Numbered from the stretch's first letter, positions 43,159 through 51,646 are shown. The stretch: DNA of 54,707 nt from UBA668 sp040081465 (GCA_040081465.1 JBEBGL010000015.1:1-54707), one strand, 5' to 3'. The notes: generated by a model not told the origin, from the letters alone. Program-made: numbers and translations.

Positions 43159-43991
43159 CGCGCGCCGTTCAACAACTCGATTACTGCGAGCCACGAGTTT
43201 GACTTGGGATCGATCAGGTCGAAGTGATCTTCGCCGGGGATGTCGACAGCTTTGACGTCGCCTATCGGAGTTGGCACCGCGAACTGCGCGGGCACGATGT
43301 TGTCGAGTTCACCGCGTACAACCGCAAGCGGCACTCCAGCCGCTGCCGTCGGGGTCGCGATTACGTACTCATCGGGCAAGTCGCCAGCGCTACCGCCCAT
43401 GAAGTCCGTGACGGCGCCTGAACCAACGCGCTCCGCGTCGGCAGCGGCCATGTCGAACACCGGACCCTGCCCGATCGAAAGACGTGGCACGACGAGCGGA
43501 TCCGCGCCGGGCGCTCCATTTGGCAAAGCGCTGCGACTACCAGCCCACAACGAAAGATGACCGCCAGCCGAGTGGCCGATGGTCACAACGTTGTCGAGAT
43601 CAAGAGCGATCGATTGCGCCACCAGCAAGTCGATAGCGGCGGCGACATCGAACAGGGTTTCCGGATAGCCGCCGCCGATGCCGACGCGTCGGTACTCGAT
43701 GTTCAGGACTGCGTACCCGCGTGCGATCAGGTCTTCGGCGAGCGGCACCATCAGATCTAACCCGTACTGCGCGCGCCAGAATCCGCCGTGAATCAACACA
43801 ACTACTGGAAGCGGTGCGCTCGTGTCGGCTGGTAAGTAGAGATCAGCGAACTGCGAGGGGTCGTCGCCGTACGTGATGCGTCGTGGATTCTCACTCGCCA
43901 CTTCAGGCTCCTTCGTTTCGGATGAACAGCCGGCCGCGACTGGCAGCAGCGCCACCAACGCAACCAACGCGATCGAGCATTTGGCCCTCAC
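43155..43991 (-). CDS. alpha/beta-hydrolase lipoprotein (esterase-like)
   Basis: A 278-aa lipoprotein (lipobox AAGC, C22; GTG start). The HGGFW oxyanion motif (68-72), nucleophile S141 in IGHSAGGHLSLWAG, and late acid/His candidates in GELDNIVP and GEDHFDLIDP mark a BD-FAE/hormone-sensitive-lipase-like esterase on the outside of the cell. Its first base is the last base of the preceding TAG (TAGTG), so it is translationally coupled to the selenoprotein candidate. Confidence 0.87.
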   Translation of the reverse strand: MRAKCSIALVALVALLPVAAGCSSETKEPEVASENPRRITYGDDPSQFADLYLPADTSAPLPVVVLIHGGFWRAQYGLDLMVPLAEDLIARGYAVLNIEYRRVGIGGGYPETLFDVAAAIDLLVAQSIALDLDNVVTIGHSAGGHLSLWAGSRSALPNGAPGADPLVVPRLSIGQGPVFDMAAADAERVGSGAVTDFMGGSAGDLPDEYVIATPTAAAGVPLAVVRGELDNIVPAQFAVPTPIGDVKAVDIPGEDHFDLIDPKSNSWLAVIELLNGAR

Positions 43992-44989
43992 TAGTGCGCC
44001 GATGTGAAGTCATTGATTCGCAGCTTGTCGGTAATCGCGGCGCGATGATCCGCCCCTTGTTCCGGAAAGCGCGCTCCCGATCCGTCGGCGACTCGAGTCA
44101 TCATCTCGAAGTTAGCCACAACCGCGGCCGCGTCGATCATGAACTCTTCACCTGCGCTTGCGACCAATGCGGCGCGGGCCGCAACGAGCGCGGCTTCGTC
44201 AACTCCCGCCACTGCATCCGTGAAGGCGACCAACTCGGCGTCATGCGGTAAACCCGCGTCGACCTGCCCATCAGCGATCGCGCCGATGTCGGCGGGGTTT
44301 CCGGACTGGGTGCTGCTCCAACTGAGCATGCTGGCGTGTGAAGTAGTTCAAAAGAAGCACTCGCGTATCAGCGATAGGCGACCCGCGACCAACTCCATTT
44401 GCGGCCGACTGAGCGTGCCGCGGTTCCACAGGGGGTCGTCCATCTGCCGATCGCTCATGTACTGAGCACCAGCGAGTCGCCACAGGTTGTCCCACTCGTC
44501 GGGCAACGCGCTCAGCGCTTGCACAACGGAGGCCACCTGATCCGCTGGTGCGGCGACCGGTACCCAGTTCAATTTGGCGGGGGCTAGCTCTTCGGCTTCG
44601 CGTCCGGTCGGTTCGCCCGCTATCGGGGCGGGCAGGACGGGCACCGGCAAACCGGCACCGCGAGCGAAGGCGACCGGAGGCACAGTCGCGACGACGACGC
44701 CAAGAATCTCGACGAACTCGAGCGGATGCATCCCTTCGTTGATGACCTGCTCGTACCACTGCTCGGTGATCGTGCCTGCGTGGCGCGCCAATCGGTACGC
44801 GACATCGAGCGCGAGATCGTCGAACGGACGCACCCACGGCGGCGACGGCTCGACGACGAGGTACGCCTCGCGCGCGACCTCAGCAATCTGCACCCGCCGC
44901 GCCGCTGTCAGCCGCGCACCCGGAGAGGCAACGTGCGCGAGCGACCGGCGATGAGCCTCCGCCAAGTCGTCGCGCACGATCACGCCCAC
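43991..44989 (-). CDS. candidate selenoprotein: two-domain AhpD/CMD-like protein, in-frame TGA as Sec214
   Basis: Read as 332 residues with a TGA (44348-44350) at codon 214. The same frame is open on both sides: 213 codons before, 118 after. Both halves fit the alkylhydroperoxidase AhpD/carboxymuconolactone decarboxylase fold. The first domain (about 28-115) lacks the Cys pair; the second carries LSRPQMELVAGRLSLIRE then C211-F-F-U214-T-T-S-H218, the CxxC-x3-H active site with the second Cys replaced by TGA. Selenocysteine would form a selenylsulfide with C211 and reduce peroxides or disulfides. GTG start directly follows the ilvC stop; TAG stop overlaps the next gene by one base, so ribosomes apparently translate through to the end. 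Alternatives: recent nonsense mutation, or sequencing error. Confidence 0.75.
44312..44331 (-). promoter_or_regulatory. putative bacterial SECIS hairpin
   Basis: Immediately downstream of the TGA in the transcript: stem gc-(bulged a)-tgctc, loop agttg (plus 44319-44323), stem gagca-gc. Seven base pairs with one bulged base, a five-nt loop whose second base is G followed by U. The loop G lies 26 nt after the TGA. These fit the bacterial SECIS recognised by SelB: short hairpin, GU in the loop, bulge on the 5' side, 16-37 nt from the UGA. It also codes for protein, so the match is notable but not proof. Confidence 0.65.
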
Positions 44990-46018
44990 TCAGCCACCAG
45001 AAACGTCGGCGACCTTTTGCTTGCCGGCACCCAAGAACGGCATCATTCCGCGCAACTGAGCGCCGACTTCTTCGATCTGATGCTTGCGGTCTGTCTCGCG
45101 CAATGCGTTGAACTTGTGGCGACCGCTCTCGCTCTCGGCCACCCACTCCTTCGCGAACTTGCCGGACTGGATCTCTTTGAGGATCTTCTTCATCTCGGCC
45201 TTGGTCTTGGCGGTGACGATGCGCGGTCCGCGGGTGACATCGCCATACTCGGCGGTGTCGCTGATGCTGTAGCGCATCCCGGCGATGCCTTCCTCATACA
45301 TCAGGTCGACGATCAGCTTCACCTCGTGCAAGCACTCGAAGTACGCCATCTCTGGCTGATAGCCAGCATCGACGAGAGTCTCGAAGCCAGCGCGCACAAG
45401 CGATGTAAGTCCGCCACAAAGCACGACCTGCTCACCGAACAAGTCGGTCTCGGTCTCTTCGCTGAAGGTTGTCTCTATCACTCCGGCGCGAGCGCCACCG
45501 ATTGCCTCGGCGTACGACAACGCCAGCGCATGGGCGCCGCCCGTTGCGTCTTGGTGCACGGCGATCAGGCACGGCACGCCGCCACCTTCGGTGTAGGTGC
45601 GACGTACAAGGTGGCCGGGGCCTTTCGGCGCGATCATGATCACGTCGACTGACTTCGGCGGACGAATGCGCTTGAAGCGAATGTTGAAGCCGTGTGCGAA
45701 GGCGATGGCCTTGCCCTTGCGCATGTGCGGCTTGATGAACTCCTCGTAGGTCGCCTTCTGCTCGGTGTCGGGCATCGTCAGCATGATGACGTTCGCCCAC
45801 TTAGCGGCAGCGGCAAGGTCCATGACCTTCAGCCCGGCGGCCGTGGCCTTAGCAGCCGACTTGCTGCCTTCGCGCAGGCCAACAACAACGTCGACTCCCG
45901 ACTCCTTCAGGTTCAGCGCGTGCGCGTGGCCCTGCGAGCCGTAACCGATGATCGCAACTTTGCGACCGCGGATAATCGACGGATCGGCATCTGCCTCGTA
46001 ATACATCTTTGCGGCCAT
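44990..46018 (-). CDS. ilvC: ketol-acid reductoisomerase
   Basis: A 342-aa class I enzyme: NAD(P)H loop GYGSQGHAHALNL (25-37), AFAHGFNIRF, MIAPKGPGHLVRRTY, DLFGEQVVLCGGL and FECLHEVKLIVDLMYEEG with the Mg ligands. It converts 2-acetolactate to dihydroxyisovalerate. ATG 46018 (MAAKMYYEADAD) fits family length, against a longer frame to 46117 that runs into ilvN. Last biosynthetic gene of the ilvBNC operon. Confidence 0.97.
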   Translation of the reverse strand: MAAKMYYEADADPSIIRGRKVAIIGYGSQGHAHALNLKESGVDVVVGLREGSKSAAKATAAGLKVMDLAAAAKWANVIMLTMPDTEQKATYEEFIKPHMRKGKAIAFAHGFNIRFKRIRPPKSVDVIMIAPKGPGHLVRRTYTEGGGVPCLIAVHQDATGGAHALALSYAEAIGGARAGVIETTFSEETETDLFGEQVVLCGGLTSLVRAGFETLVDAGYQPEMAYFECLHEVKLIVDLMYEEGIAGMRYSISDTAEYGDVTRGPRIVTAKTKAEMKKILKEIQSGKFAKEWVAESESGRHKFNALRETDRKHQIEEVGAQLRGMMPFLGAGKQKVADVSGG

Positions 46019-46019
46019 G

Positions 46020-46550
46020 TCAGCCAGCCTTCCTGTCTTTGTTGGTTTGACGATCGAGTTGTCGTTCAATCTTGGGGAGTGCGACACGCCCGGTGCGCTG
46101 CATCTCCACGATGCCATATCCGGTCAGCAATTCCACGAAGTCGTCCAACTTGTCTGGCTGACCATCGAGCGAGACCGTGACCACGTCGACACCTACCGCG
46201 AGAATCTTGCCCTCGAAGATGTTGACCAGCTCGACGACTTGGCCGCGCTGGTCGCCTGTTGCACGAATCGTGGCCAGCAGCAGCTCGCGCTCGACGCTGT
46301 GCTGCGGGTCGAGTTCGCCGATCTTGACGACCTCGACCAGTTTGAAGAGCTGCTTCACTATCTGCTCGAGCGAGGTGTCTTCCAAGTCGACCACGATCGT
46401 AATGCGACTGAAGCCGTCCTGTTCTGCGGGCGCGACAGCGAGGCTGAAGATGTTGTACCCGCGGCGCGCAAACAATCCGGCCACTCGTGCGAGCACGCCT
46501 GGTCGGTTTTGCACGAGCACCGAAAGAATGTGGTGATGAATCTGGCTCAT
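46020..46550 (-). CDS. ilvN: acetolactate synthase small (regulatory) subunit
   Basis: A 176-aa protein with an N-terminal ACT domain (HILSVLVQNRPGVLARVAGL, then ITIVVDLEDTSLEQIVKQL) that binds valine for feedback inhibition, and a C-terminal ACT-like domain (GDQRGQVVELVNIFEGK, then LLTGYGIVEMQRTGRVAL). Overlaps ilvB by ATGA. Confidence 0.96.
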   Translation of the reverse strand: MSQIHHHILSVLVQNRPGVLARVAGLFARRGYNIFSLAVAPAEQDGFSRITIVVDLEDTSLEQIVKQLFKLVEVVKIGELDPQHSVERELLLATIRATGDQRGQVVELVNIFEGKILAVGVDVVTVSLDGQPDKLDDFVELLTGYGIVEMQRTGRVALPKIERQLDRQTNKDRKAG

Positions 46551-48295
46551 CGCAGCGACCCACGATTGGCTTGCTGTGAAGCTGGCAGCAACAAGTCGTC
46601 GTTGCTCTGGCCGGCCGGCACCATCGGGAACACTTTCTCGCGAGCATCGACCCGGAAGTCGACCACCACGGGCCGATCGTCGACACTGTTCGCCTTGTCG
46701 ATGGCCGGCTGCACTTCCTCGGGGCTGTCAACGCGAATGCCGACACAGCCCATCGCTTCTGCCCACTTCGCGAAGTCGGGAACTTCCGGCGACAGATACA
46801 CCTCGCTGTAGCGCTCGTCGTAGAACATCTCTTGCCACTGACGCACCATGCCGAGGTAACTGTTGTTGAGGATTGCGACCTTGATCGGAATGCGCTCGAC
46901 GCTGGCGGTCACCAACTCTTGCGCTGTCATCTGGAAGCAACCGTCACCATCGACTGCCCACACCGTGCGATCGGGGCACCCGACCTTGGCACCAATCGCG
47001 GCCGGCACGCAGAAGCCCATCGTGCCGAGACCACCAGAGTTGACCCAGGTGTACGGCTCGTTGAACTTCCAGTACTGACTGCTCCACATCTGGTGCTGGC
47101 CGACACCGCTGACAAGGATCGTCCCTTCCGGCGCGCTGTCGCGCAACTGCTCGAGGCAGAACTGCGGCTTCAACGCGTCGCCGGGCTCGCTCTGCTCGTA
47201 ATGCAGCGGGAACTGCTCTTGCCACCCGCTGATGCGACTCTTCCACGCGCTGATGTCGGCTTGCGTCGTGCCGCCTTGCAGCAAGTCCTTGATCGCCTTG
47301 ATCAATTCCTCGATGACGAGCTTGCAGTCGCCGACGATCGGCACGTCGGGCTTGCGCACCTTGCCTTGCTCGGCTGGGTCGATGTCGACGTGGATGATCT
47401 TCGCCTCCGGCGCGAACGCAGGAATCTTGCCGGTGATGCGATCGTCGAAGCGCGCTCCGAGCGCAACCAACAGATCGCTGCGCTGCATTGCGGTGACAGC
47501 GGTTGCGTTGCCGTGCATGCCTGGCATGCCGAGACACAACGGATGATCATCGGGGAACGCGCCGCGCGCCATCAGAGTGGTGACGACGTGAATGCCAGAG
47601 AGCTCTGCGAGTTCGCGAAGCGCCTCGGCTGCGCGAGCCTTCAGCACTCCACCACCGACGTACAACACGGGTCGCTCGCTCGCGAGGATCAACTTCGCGG
47701 CTTCCCTGATCATCCGCGGGTGACCCTTGGTGGTCGGGCGATAGCCCGGCAGGCTGTCGATCACTTCCTCGTCAGTCGGCCAATACCAATCCATCGAGTT
47801 GGTAAGCACATCCTTGGGCACGTCGATCAAAGTTGGGCCCGGTCGACCAGTCGTCGCGATGTGGAATGCCTGACGAACGGCCATCGGCAAATCCTGCGCC
47901 GTCATCACCAGTTCGTTGTGCTTGGTCGTGCTGCGCGTGATGCCGACGGTGTCGCATTCCTGAAATGCGTCGGTACCGATCGCAGTTGTGGGCACCTGTC
48001 CGGTGATGCACACCATCGGGATCGAGTCCATGTATGCGTCCATCAACGGCGTGACCATGTTGGTGGCGGCCGGGCCACTGGTCACGAGGCACACACCTGG
48101 CCGACCAGTCACGTGCGCGTAACCCTCCGCCATATGGCCGGCACCTTGCTCGTGGCGCACGAGAATGTGGCGAATCGGCGAATCGAGCAGCGGGTCGTAG
48201 GCGGGCAGAATGCACCCGCCAGGCAGTCCGAAGATGGTCTCGACGCTTTCCATCTCCAGCGATCTGATGAGGGCTTGCGCCCCGGTGATCTTCAT
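46547..48295 (-). CDS. ilvB: acetolactate synthase large (catalytic) subunit
   Basis: A 582-aa ThDP/FAD enzyme. Catalytic E49 in VRHEQGAGHMAEGYA; TGQVPTTAIGTDAFQE; DIDPAEQGK; ThDP site GDGCFQMTAQEL and NNSYLGMVRQWQEMFY. Makes acetolactate or acetohydroxybutyrate for Val, Leu and Ile. Preceded by the attenuator described below. Confidence 0.97.
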   Translation of the reverse strand: MKITGAQALIRSLEMESVETIFGLPGGCILPAYDPLLDSPIRHILVRHEQGAGHMAEGYAHVTGRPGVCLVTSGPAATNMVTPLMDAYMDSIPMVCITGQVPTTAIGTDAFQECDTVGITRSTTKHNELVMTAQDLPMAVRQAFHIATTGRPGPTLIDVPKDVLTNSMDWYWPTDEEVIDSLPGYRPTTKGHPRMIREAAKLILASERPVLYVGGGVLKARAAEALRELAELSGIHVVTTLMARGAFPDDHPLCLGMPGMHGNATAVTAMQRSDLLVALGARFDDRITGKIPAFAPEAKIIHVDIDPAEQGKVRKPDVPIVGDCKLVIEELIKAIKDLLQGGTTQADISAWKSRISGWQEQFPLHYEQSEPGDALKPQFCLEQLRDSAPEGTILVSGVGQHQMWSSQYWKFNEPYTWVNSGGLGTMGFCVPAAIGAKVGCPDRTVWAVDGDGCFQMTAQELVTASVERIPIKVAILNNSYLGMVRQWQEMFYDERYSEVYLSPEVPDFAKWAEAMGCVGIRVDSPEEVQPAIDKANSVDDRPVVVDFRVDAREKVFPMVPAGQSNDDLLLPASQQANRGSLR

Positions 48296-48330
48296 TTCGA
48301 CTCCTTCAACCTTGGCTTCACGACTTGCTC

Positions 48331-48364
48331 GGAAAAACAGAACAGCCTCCCGACTGGGAGGCTG
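48331..48364 (-). terminator. attenuator terminator ahead of ilvB
   Basis: In the transcript: stem of 9 bp (plus 48356-48364 with 48343-48351; cagcctccc against gggaggctg), 4-nt loop, then the T-rich run ttctgttttt (48342-48333). It lies between the leader peptide and the ilvB start and has the form of an intrinsic terminator. Confidence 0.85.
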
Positions 48365-48365
48365 G

Positions 48366-48393
48366 GACGCACGCGGCTATGTGGGCGTGCGTC
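48366..48393 (-). promoter_or_regulatory. pause hairpin of the ilv attenuator
   Basis: A perfect 9-bp hairpin (gacgcacgc with gcgtgcgtc, 10-nt loop) that starts on the last codon of the leader peptide (overlapping its stop) and ends 2 nt before the terminator. A ribosome stalled in the leader peptide would prevent it from forming. I did not find a strong separate antiterminator. Confidence 0.7.
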
Positions 48394-48440
48394 TACATAA
48401 GTACTACGAGAATGGTAGGGGTGGCGATTTGGGCACGCAT
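48393..48440 (-). CDS. ilvL: ilv leader peptide MRAQIATPTILVVLM
   Basis: A 15-aa open frame ATG 48440 to TAG 48393, too short for usual gene calls. Six of its codons are branched-chain ones (I5, I10, L11, V12, V13, L14), the last five consecutive. It lies directly before the pause hairpin and terminator in front of ilvBNC, the classic layout of attenuation by tRNA supply. Confidence 0.85.
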   Translation of the reverse strand: MRAQIATPTILVVLM

Positions 48441-48447
48441 CGGTGTC

Positions 48448-48476
48448 AGTCTGGCACTCCCGCTACCCGCTTGCAA
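48448..48476 (-). promoter_or_regulatory. candidate promoter of ilvL-ilvBNC
   Basis: On the minus strand ttgcaa (48471-48476) with a 17-nt spacer and cagact (48448-48453). Transcription would begin about at the leader ATG, giving a leaderless or nearly leaderless leader peptide. A weak -10 but perfect spacing. Confidence 0.4.
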
Positions 48477-48543
48477 CCTTGTCGTTCACTACACGTCCGG
48501 TTGGCTACATCGGTGGATTACTGGCGCCGATAGCCTCGCACCC

Positions 48544-49872
48544 ATGACTACACCGCCTTCGCCCACCGTCGCTCCCGCCAATGGCCGCCTTGGCGTGCTA
48601 ACTGTCGGTTTGGGTGCGGTGGCTTCCACGCTGATCGCCGGCGTCGAGCTGGTCAAGCGGGGCGTTTCGCTTCCCGTCGGCAGCCTCACCCAGATGGGCA
48701 ACATTCGGCTCGGCAAGCGCACCGACAATCGCAGCCCGCTGATCAAAGACTTCGTGCCGATCGCGACGCTCGACGACATCGTGTTCGGCGCATGGGATCC
48801 GTTCCCGGACGATGCCTACGTCGCCGCGAGCCGTGCTGGCGTACTTGAGGGTGGCAAGCACATCGAAGCAATCGCCGATGCACTGCGCGACGTGCGCCCG
48901 ATGCCGGCAGCGTTTGACCGCGAATACGTGAAGCGCATCGACGCCGATAACACGATGCACACGATCGACAAGCGCGACATGCTGAACCGCATTCGCGAAG
49001 ACATCAACCGCTTCAAAGAAGAGAAGAAGGTCGACCGCGTTGTGATGTTGTGGGCCGCGAGCACCGAGATCTTCATCGAGATTGGTCCAGCACACCTCAC
49101 CCTGGAAGCGTTCGAGAAAGCAATCGACGCCAACGACCCCACCATCGCTCCGTCGATGCTTTACGCATACGCCGCGATCCTCGAGGGGGTGCCGTTCGCG
49201 AACGGTGCGCCAAACCTCACCGTCGACGTTCCGGCGCTGCGTGATCTGGCGATCGAGAAGAAGGTTCCGATCAGCGGCAAAGACTTCAAGACCGGCCAGA
49301 CGCTGATCAAGACCGTCATCGGTCCGATGCTGCGCTCGCGCATGCTTGGCCTCTCGGGCTGGTACAGCACCAACATCCTCGGTAACCGCGATGGCGAAGT
49401 GCTGGACGACCCGGACAACTTCAAGACGAAGGAAGAGAGCAAGCTCGGCGTACTCGAGCACATCCTCGATCCGGTCACCTTCCCCGACCTTTACGGCGAC
49501 GTCTACCACAAGGTGCGCATCAACTACTACCCGCCGCGCGGCGACAACAAAGAGGGCTGGGACAACATCGACTTGTTCGGTTGGCTCGGCTACCCGATGC
49601 AGCTGAAGATCGACTTCCTGTGCCGCGACAGCATCCTGGCTGCACCGCTCGCACTCGACCTGGTGTTGTTCAGCGACCTCGCACAGCGCGCTGGCCTCTT
49701 CGGCATTCAGGAATGGTTGAGCTTCTACTACAAGGCACCGATGGTGGCGCCTGGCCTACACGCCGAGCACGACTTGTTCGTGCAGCAGAGCAAGCTCGAG
49801 AACACGCTGCGCTGGATGATGAACGAAGACCAAATCACTCATCTCGGCCGCGAGTACTACGACGAGAACTAG
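48544..49872 (+). CDS. inositol-3-phosphate synthase
   Basis: A 442-aa NAD-dependent enzyme that cyclises glucose 6-phosphate to myo-inositol 3-phosphate, precursor of phosphatidylinositol and mycothiol. Evidence: LTVGLGAVASTLIAGVEL with nucleotide loop, FGAWDPFPDDAY, WAASTEIFIEIG, SGKDFKTGQTLIKTVI, STNILGNRDGEVL, and the C-terminal RDSILAAPLALDLVLF. It is longer than the roughly 360-aa enzyme usual in actinobacteria and looks closer to the long bacterial type. ATG 48544 chosen; the frame opens to 48325 over the ilv leader. Confidence 0.93.
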   Translation: MTTPPSPTVAPANGRLGVLTVGLGAVASTLIAGVELVKRGVSLPVGSLTQMGNIRLGKRTDNRSPLIKDFVPIATLDDIVFGAWDPFPDDAYVAASRAGVLEGGKHIEAIADALRDVRPMPAAFDREYVKRIDADNTMHTIDKRDMLNRIREDINRFKEEKKVDRVVMLWAASTEIFIEIGPAHLTLEAFEKAIDANDPTIAPSMLYAYAAILEGVPFANGAPNLTVDVPALRDLAIEKKVPISGKDFKTGQTLIKTVIGPMLRSRMLGLSGWYSTNILGNRDGEVLDDPDNFKTKEESKLGVLEHILDPVTFPDLYGDVYHKVRINYYPPRGDNKEGWDNIDLFGWLGYPMQLKIDFLCRDSILAAPLALDLVLFSDLAQRAGLFGIQEWLSFYYKAPMVAPGLHAEHDLFVQQSKLENTLRWMMNEDQITHLGREYYDEN

Positions 49873-50561
49873 GTCAGCAGCGCTGCCAGTTCAACTGGCC
49901 GCGACAACATCGGCGAGTGTCCGCCATCGATCTCCGTTGCCTCCACCCCGAGCCGGCTACGAGCAACGCGGCGTGACCAATCGGGCGAGAAGATGCGATC
50001 TTCGCGGCACACGATGGATGTGATCTCCGTATCTGGCCACGCTGCGAATGGTGCGACATCTTTGTACATCGAGCGCTGAAAGCGAAGGCGAGCAATCGCA
50101 GCGTCGGCCTGCGCCGGCGTGCAGTCGTGGTACAGCGCTCGCCGAGCACACTCGGGCGTGAAGCGGAAGCGACGCGCGTCGTCTAGCTCGATGCCATCGT
50201 CGCCCAACGAGAAGTCGCGATCGGCGTCGTCATCAGTGATGTCGCGAAGGCGTAAGCCGGGTTCGCCTATCACTCCAGCCACGAACACTAAGCGCGTCGT
50301 TGGCAGCGAGCTAGCGACACCGGCAGCAGTGAGACTTCCAAGCGAGTGACCAACGACGATGAGCCCATCGCTCTCTAGCTGGCCGGCGTTGGTCACGGCG
50401 CTGCACGCCACTGCCACGTATCGCGCAAGATCGGCATCGACGTCGTCACAGGGAAGATCAGGAGCGATCACGCGATGGCCTGCAGCCTGCAACACCGACG
50501 AAAGATCATCCCAACACCACCCGCCACCGCAGGCACCGTGAATGAGAAGGTAGGTGGACAT
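49869..50561 (-). CDS. alpha/beta hydrolase
   Basis: A 230-aa cytoplasmic hydrolase. Begins YLLIHGACGGGWCWDDL (oxyanion HGxxGGxW), nucleophile S in VVGHSLGSLTAAG, acid in CREDRIFSPDW and His in DGGHSPMLSRP. Esterase or methylesterase-like (MenH/SABP2-type). Convergent with inositol-phosphate synthase (4-nt overlap) and in tandem with the formyltetrahydrofolate cyclo-ligase, 3 nt apart. Confidence 0.87.
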   Translation of the reverse strand: MSTYLLIHGACGGGWCWDDLSSVLQAAGHRVIAPDLPCDDVDADLARYVAVACSAVTNAGQLESDGLIVVGHSLGSLTAAGVASSLPTTRLVFVAGVIGEPGLRLRDITDDDADRDFSLGDDGIELDDARRFRFTPECARRALYHDCTPAQADAAIARLRFQRSMYKDVAPFAAWPDTEITSIVCREDRIFSPDWSRRVARSRLGVEATEIDGGHSPMLSRPVELAALLT

Positions 50562-50564
50562 GCG

Positions 50565-51083
50565 CTACGCGACGATAACGCGTTGCACGCGCACATCGCC
50601 GTCGTGCATCGGCAAAGCGTCGACTATCTGTTCTCGGAAGCAGACGCCCGCGTTCGGTGCGTTGACACGCGGCAGAAAGCGGTCGTAGAAGCCGCCGCCG
50701 TAGCCCAACCGATCGCCCGCCGTTGTAAACGCGAGACCGGGCACAATCACAAAGTCGACGACGTCGAGGGAAAGTGGTGGACCTGTCGGTTCCTGCACAC
50801 CAAACTTGCTCGTGGCGAGCGGGCCATCTCCGTCGCAGACAACTAGGTCGCGACCTTCGACGCGCGGCAACAGCAAGCGCTTACCACCGGCGGCAATAGA
50901 TGCGAACAAGGCGTCGGTGTCCGGTTCGCTGTTCATCCCGACAAATGCCATCACGGTCTCGGCACCCTGGTAGTCGGGCAGGTCGGCAACCTTCGTCCAC
51001 ATCTCGACGCTGCGTACGCAGCGGTCACCGATGACATCACGCACCATGCGCATCCGGTGGCGTAGCTCTGGCTTGGCATCCAC
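50565..51083 (-). CDS. 5-formyltetrahydrofolate cyclo-ligase
   Basis: A 172-aa enzyme converting 5-formyl-THF to 5,10-methenyl-THF with ATP. The signature VIVPGLAFTTAGDRLGYGGG with GGFYDRFL (128-137) is diagnostic; N-terminal RMRMVRD basic helix binds ATP. First gene of the pair with the hydrolase, which starts 3 nt after its stop. Confidence 0.92.
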   Translation of the reverse strand: MDAKPELRHRMRMVRDVIGDRCVRSVEMWTKVADLPDYQGAETVMAFVGMNSEPDTDALFASIAAGGKRLLLPRVEGRDLVVCDGDGPLATSKFGVQEPTGPPLSLDVVDFVIVPGLAFTTAGDRLGYGGGFYDRFLPRVNAPNAGVCFREQIVDALPMHDGDVRVQRVIVA

Positions 51084-51136
51084 GGGGAAAGGTTCTCACA
51101 CGACGCCGACGCATCTGCTTCATCTACAGTCGTAGC

Positions 51137-51646
51137 GTGGCTGACAGCTCGCTCGACCCGCTCTTGTTCCGGCGAGTGCTCGGTTACTTTCCGACCGGAG
51201 TGACGGTAGTCACCGCGTGTACTGCGGAGGGTTTGCCGGTAGGCGTCACCATCGGGTCGTTCACCTCGGTTTCGCTCGATCCACCCCTCGTCGGATTTCT
51301 GCCAATGATCCACTCGGATCGCTGGCCAGAGATCAGAGCGGCGGGCGTTTTCTGCGTCAATATTCTTGGCGCGGATCAAGGCGAACTCTGCTGGCAGTTC
51401 GCACGAACAACGGTCGAACAGCCCTTCGAAGGCGTGAAGTGGGGAAGGTCAGTGAAGACAGGCTCACCAATATTGCATGGCGCCATCGCATGGATCGACT
51501 GTGCGATCGAGGACGTCGTCGTCGCCGGCGATCACCACTTTGTGACCGGTCGCGTACTCGCGCTTCAGCATGTGGAACCCGAGACAGAGCCCAATCCCCT
51601 GCTCTTTTATCGGGGAAAGCTCGGCGAGTTCAAGATCCATGAATAA
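51137..51646 (+). CDS. flavin reductase-family protein
   Basis: A 169-aa FMN-binding split-barrel protein: FRRVLGYFPTGVTVVTACT, VGVTIGSFTSVSLDPPLVGF, and HHFVTGRVLALQHVE. GTG start. Usually reduces free FMN for a partner monooxygenase; no partner is next to it. Overlaps the next gene by 8 nt. Confidence 0.9.
   Translation: MADSSLDPLLFRRVLGYFPTGVTVVTACTAEGLPVGVTIGSFTSVSLDPPLVGFLPMIHSDRWPEIRAAGVFCVNILGADQGELCWQFARTTVEQPFEGVKWGRSVKTGSPILHGAIAWIDCAIEDVVVAGDHHFVTGRVLALQHVEPETEPNPLLFYRGKLGEFKIHE

Noticed and set aside
43991..44989. Two separate genes (213 and 112 aa) or a pseudogene
   Set aside because: The stop interrupts one fold at its active site in the same frame, a re-start at ATG 44329 has no ribosome site, and a SECIS-like hairpin follows. 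A point mutation is not fully excluded.
46832..48400. 522-codon open frame opposite ilvB
   Set aside because: It is antisense to an unambiguous acetolactate synthase gene; long antisense frames arise from GC-rich codon use and the product has no recognisable domain.
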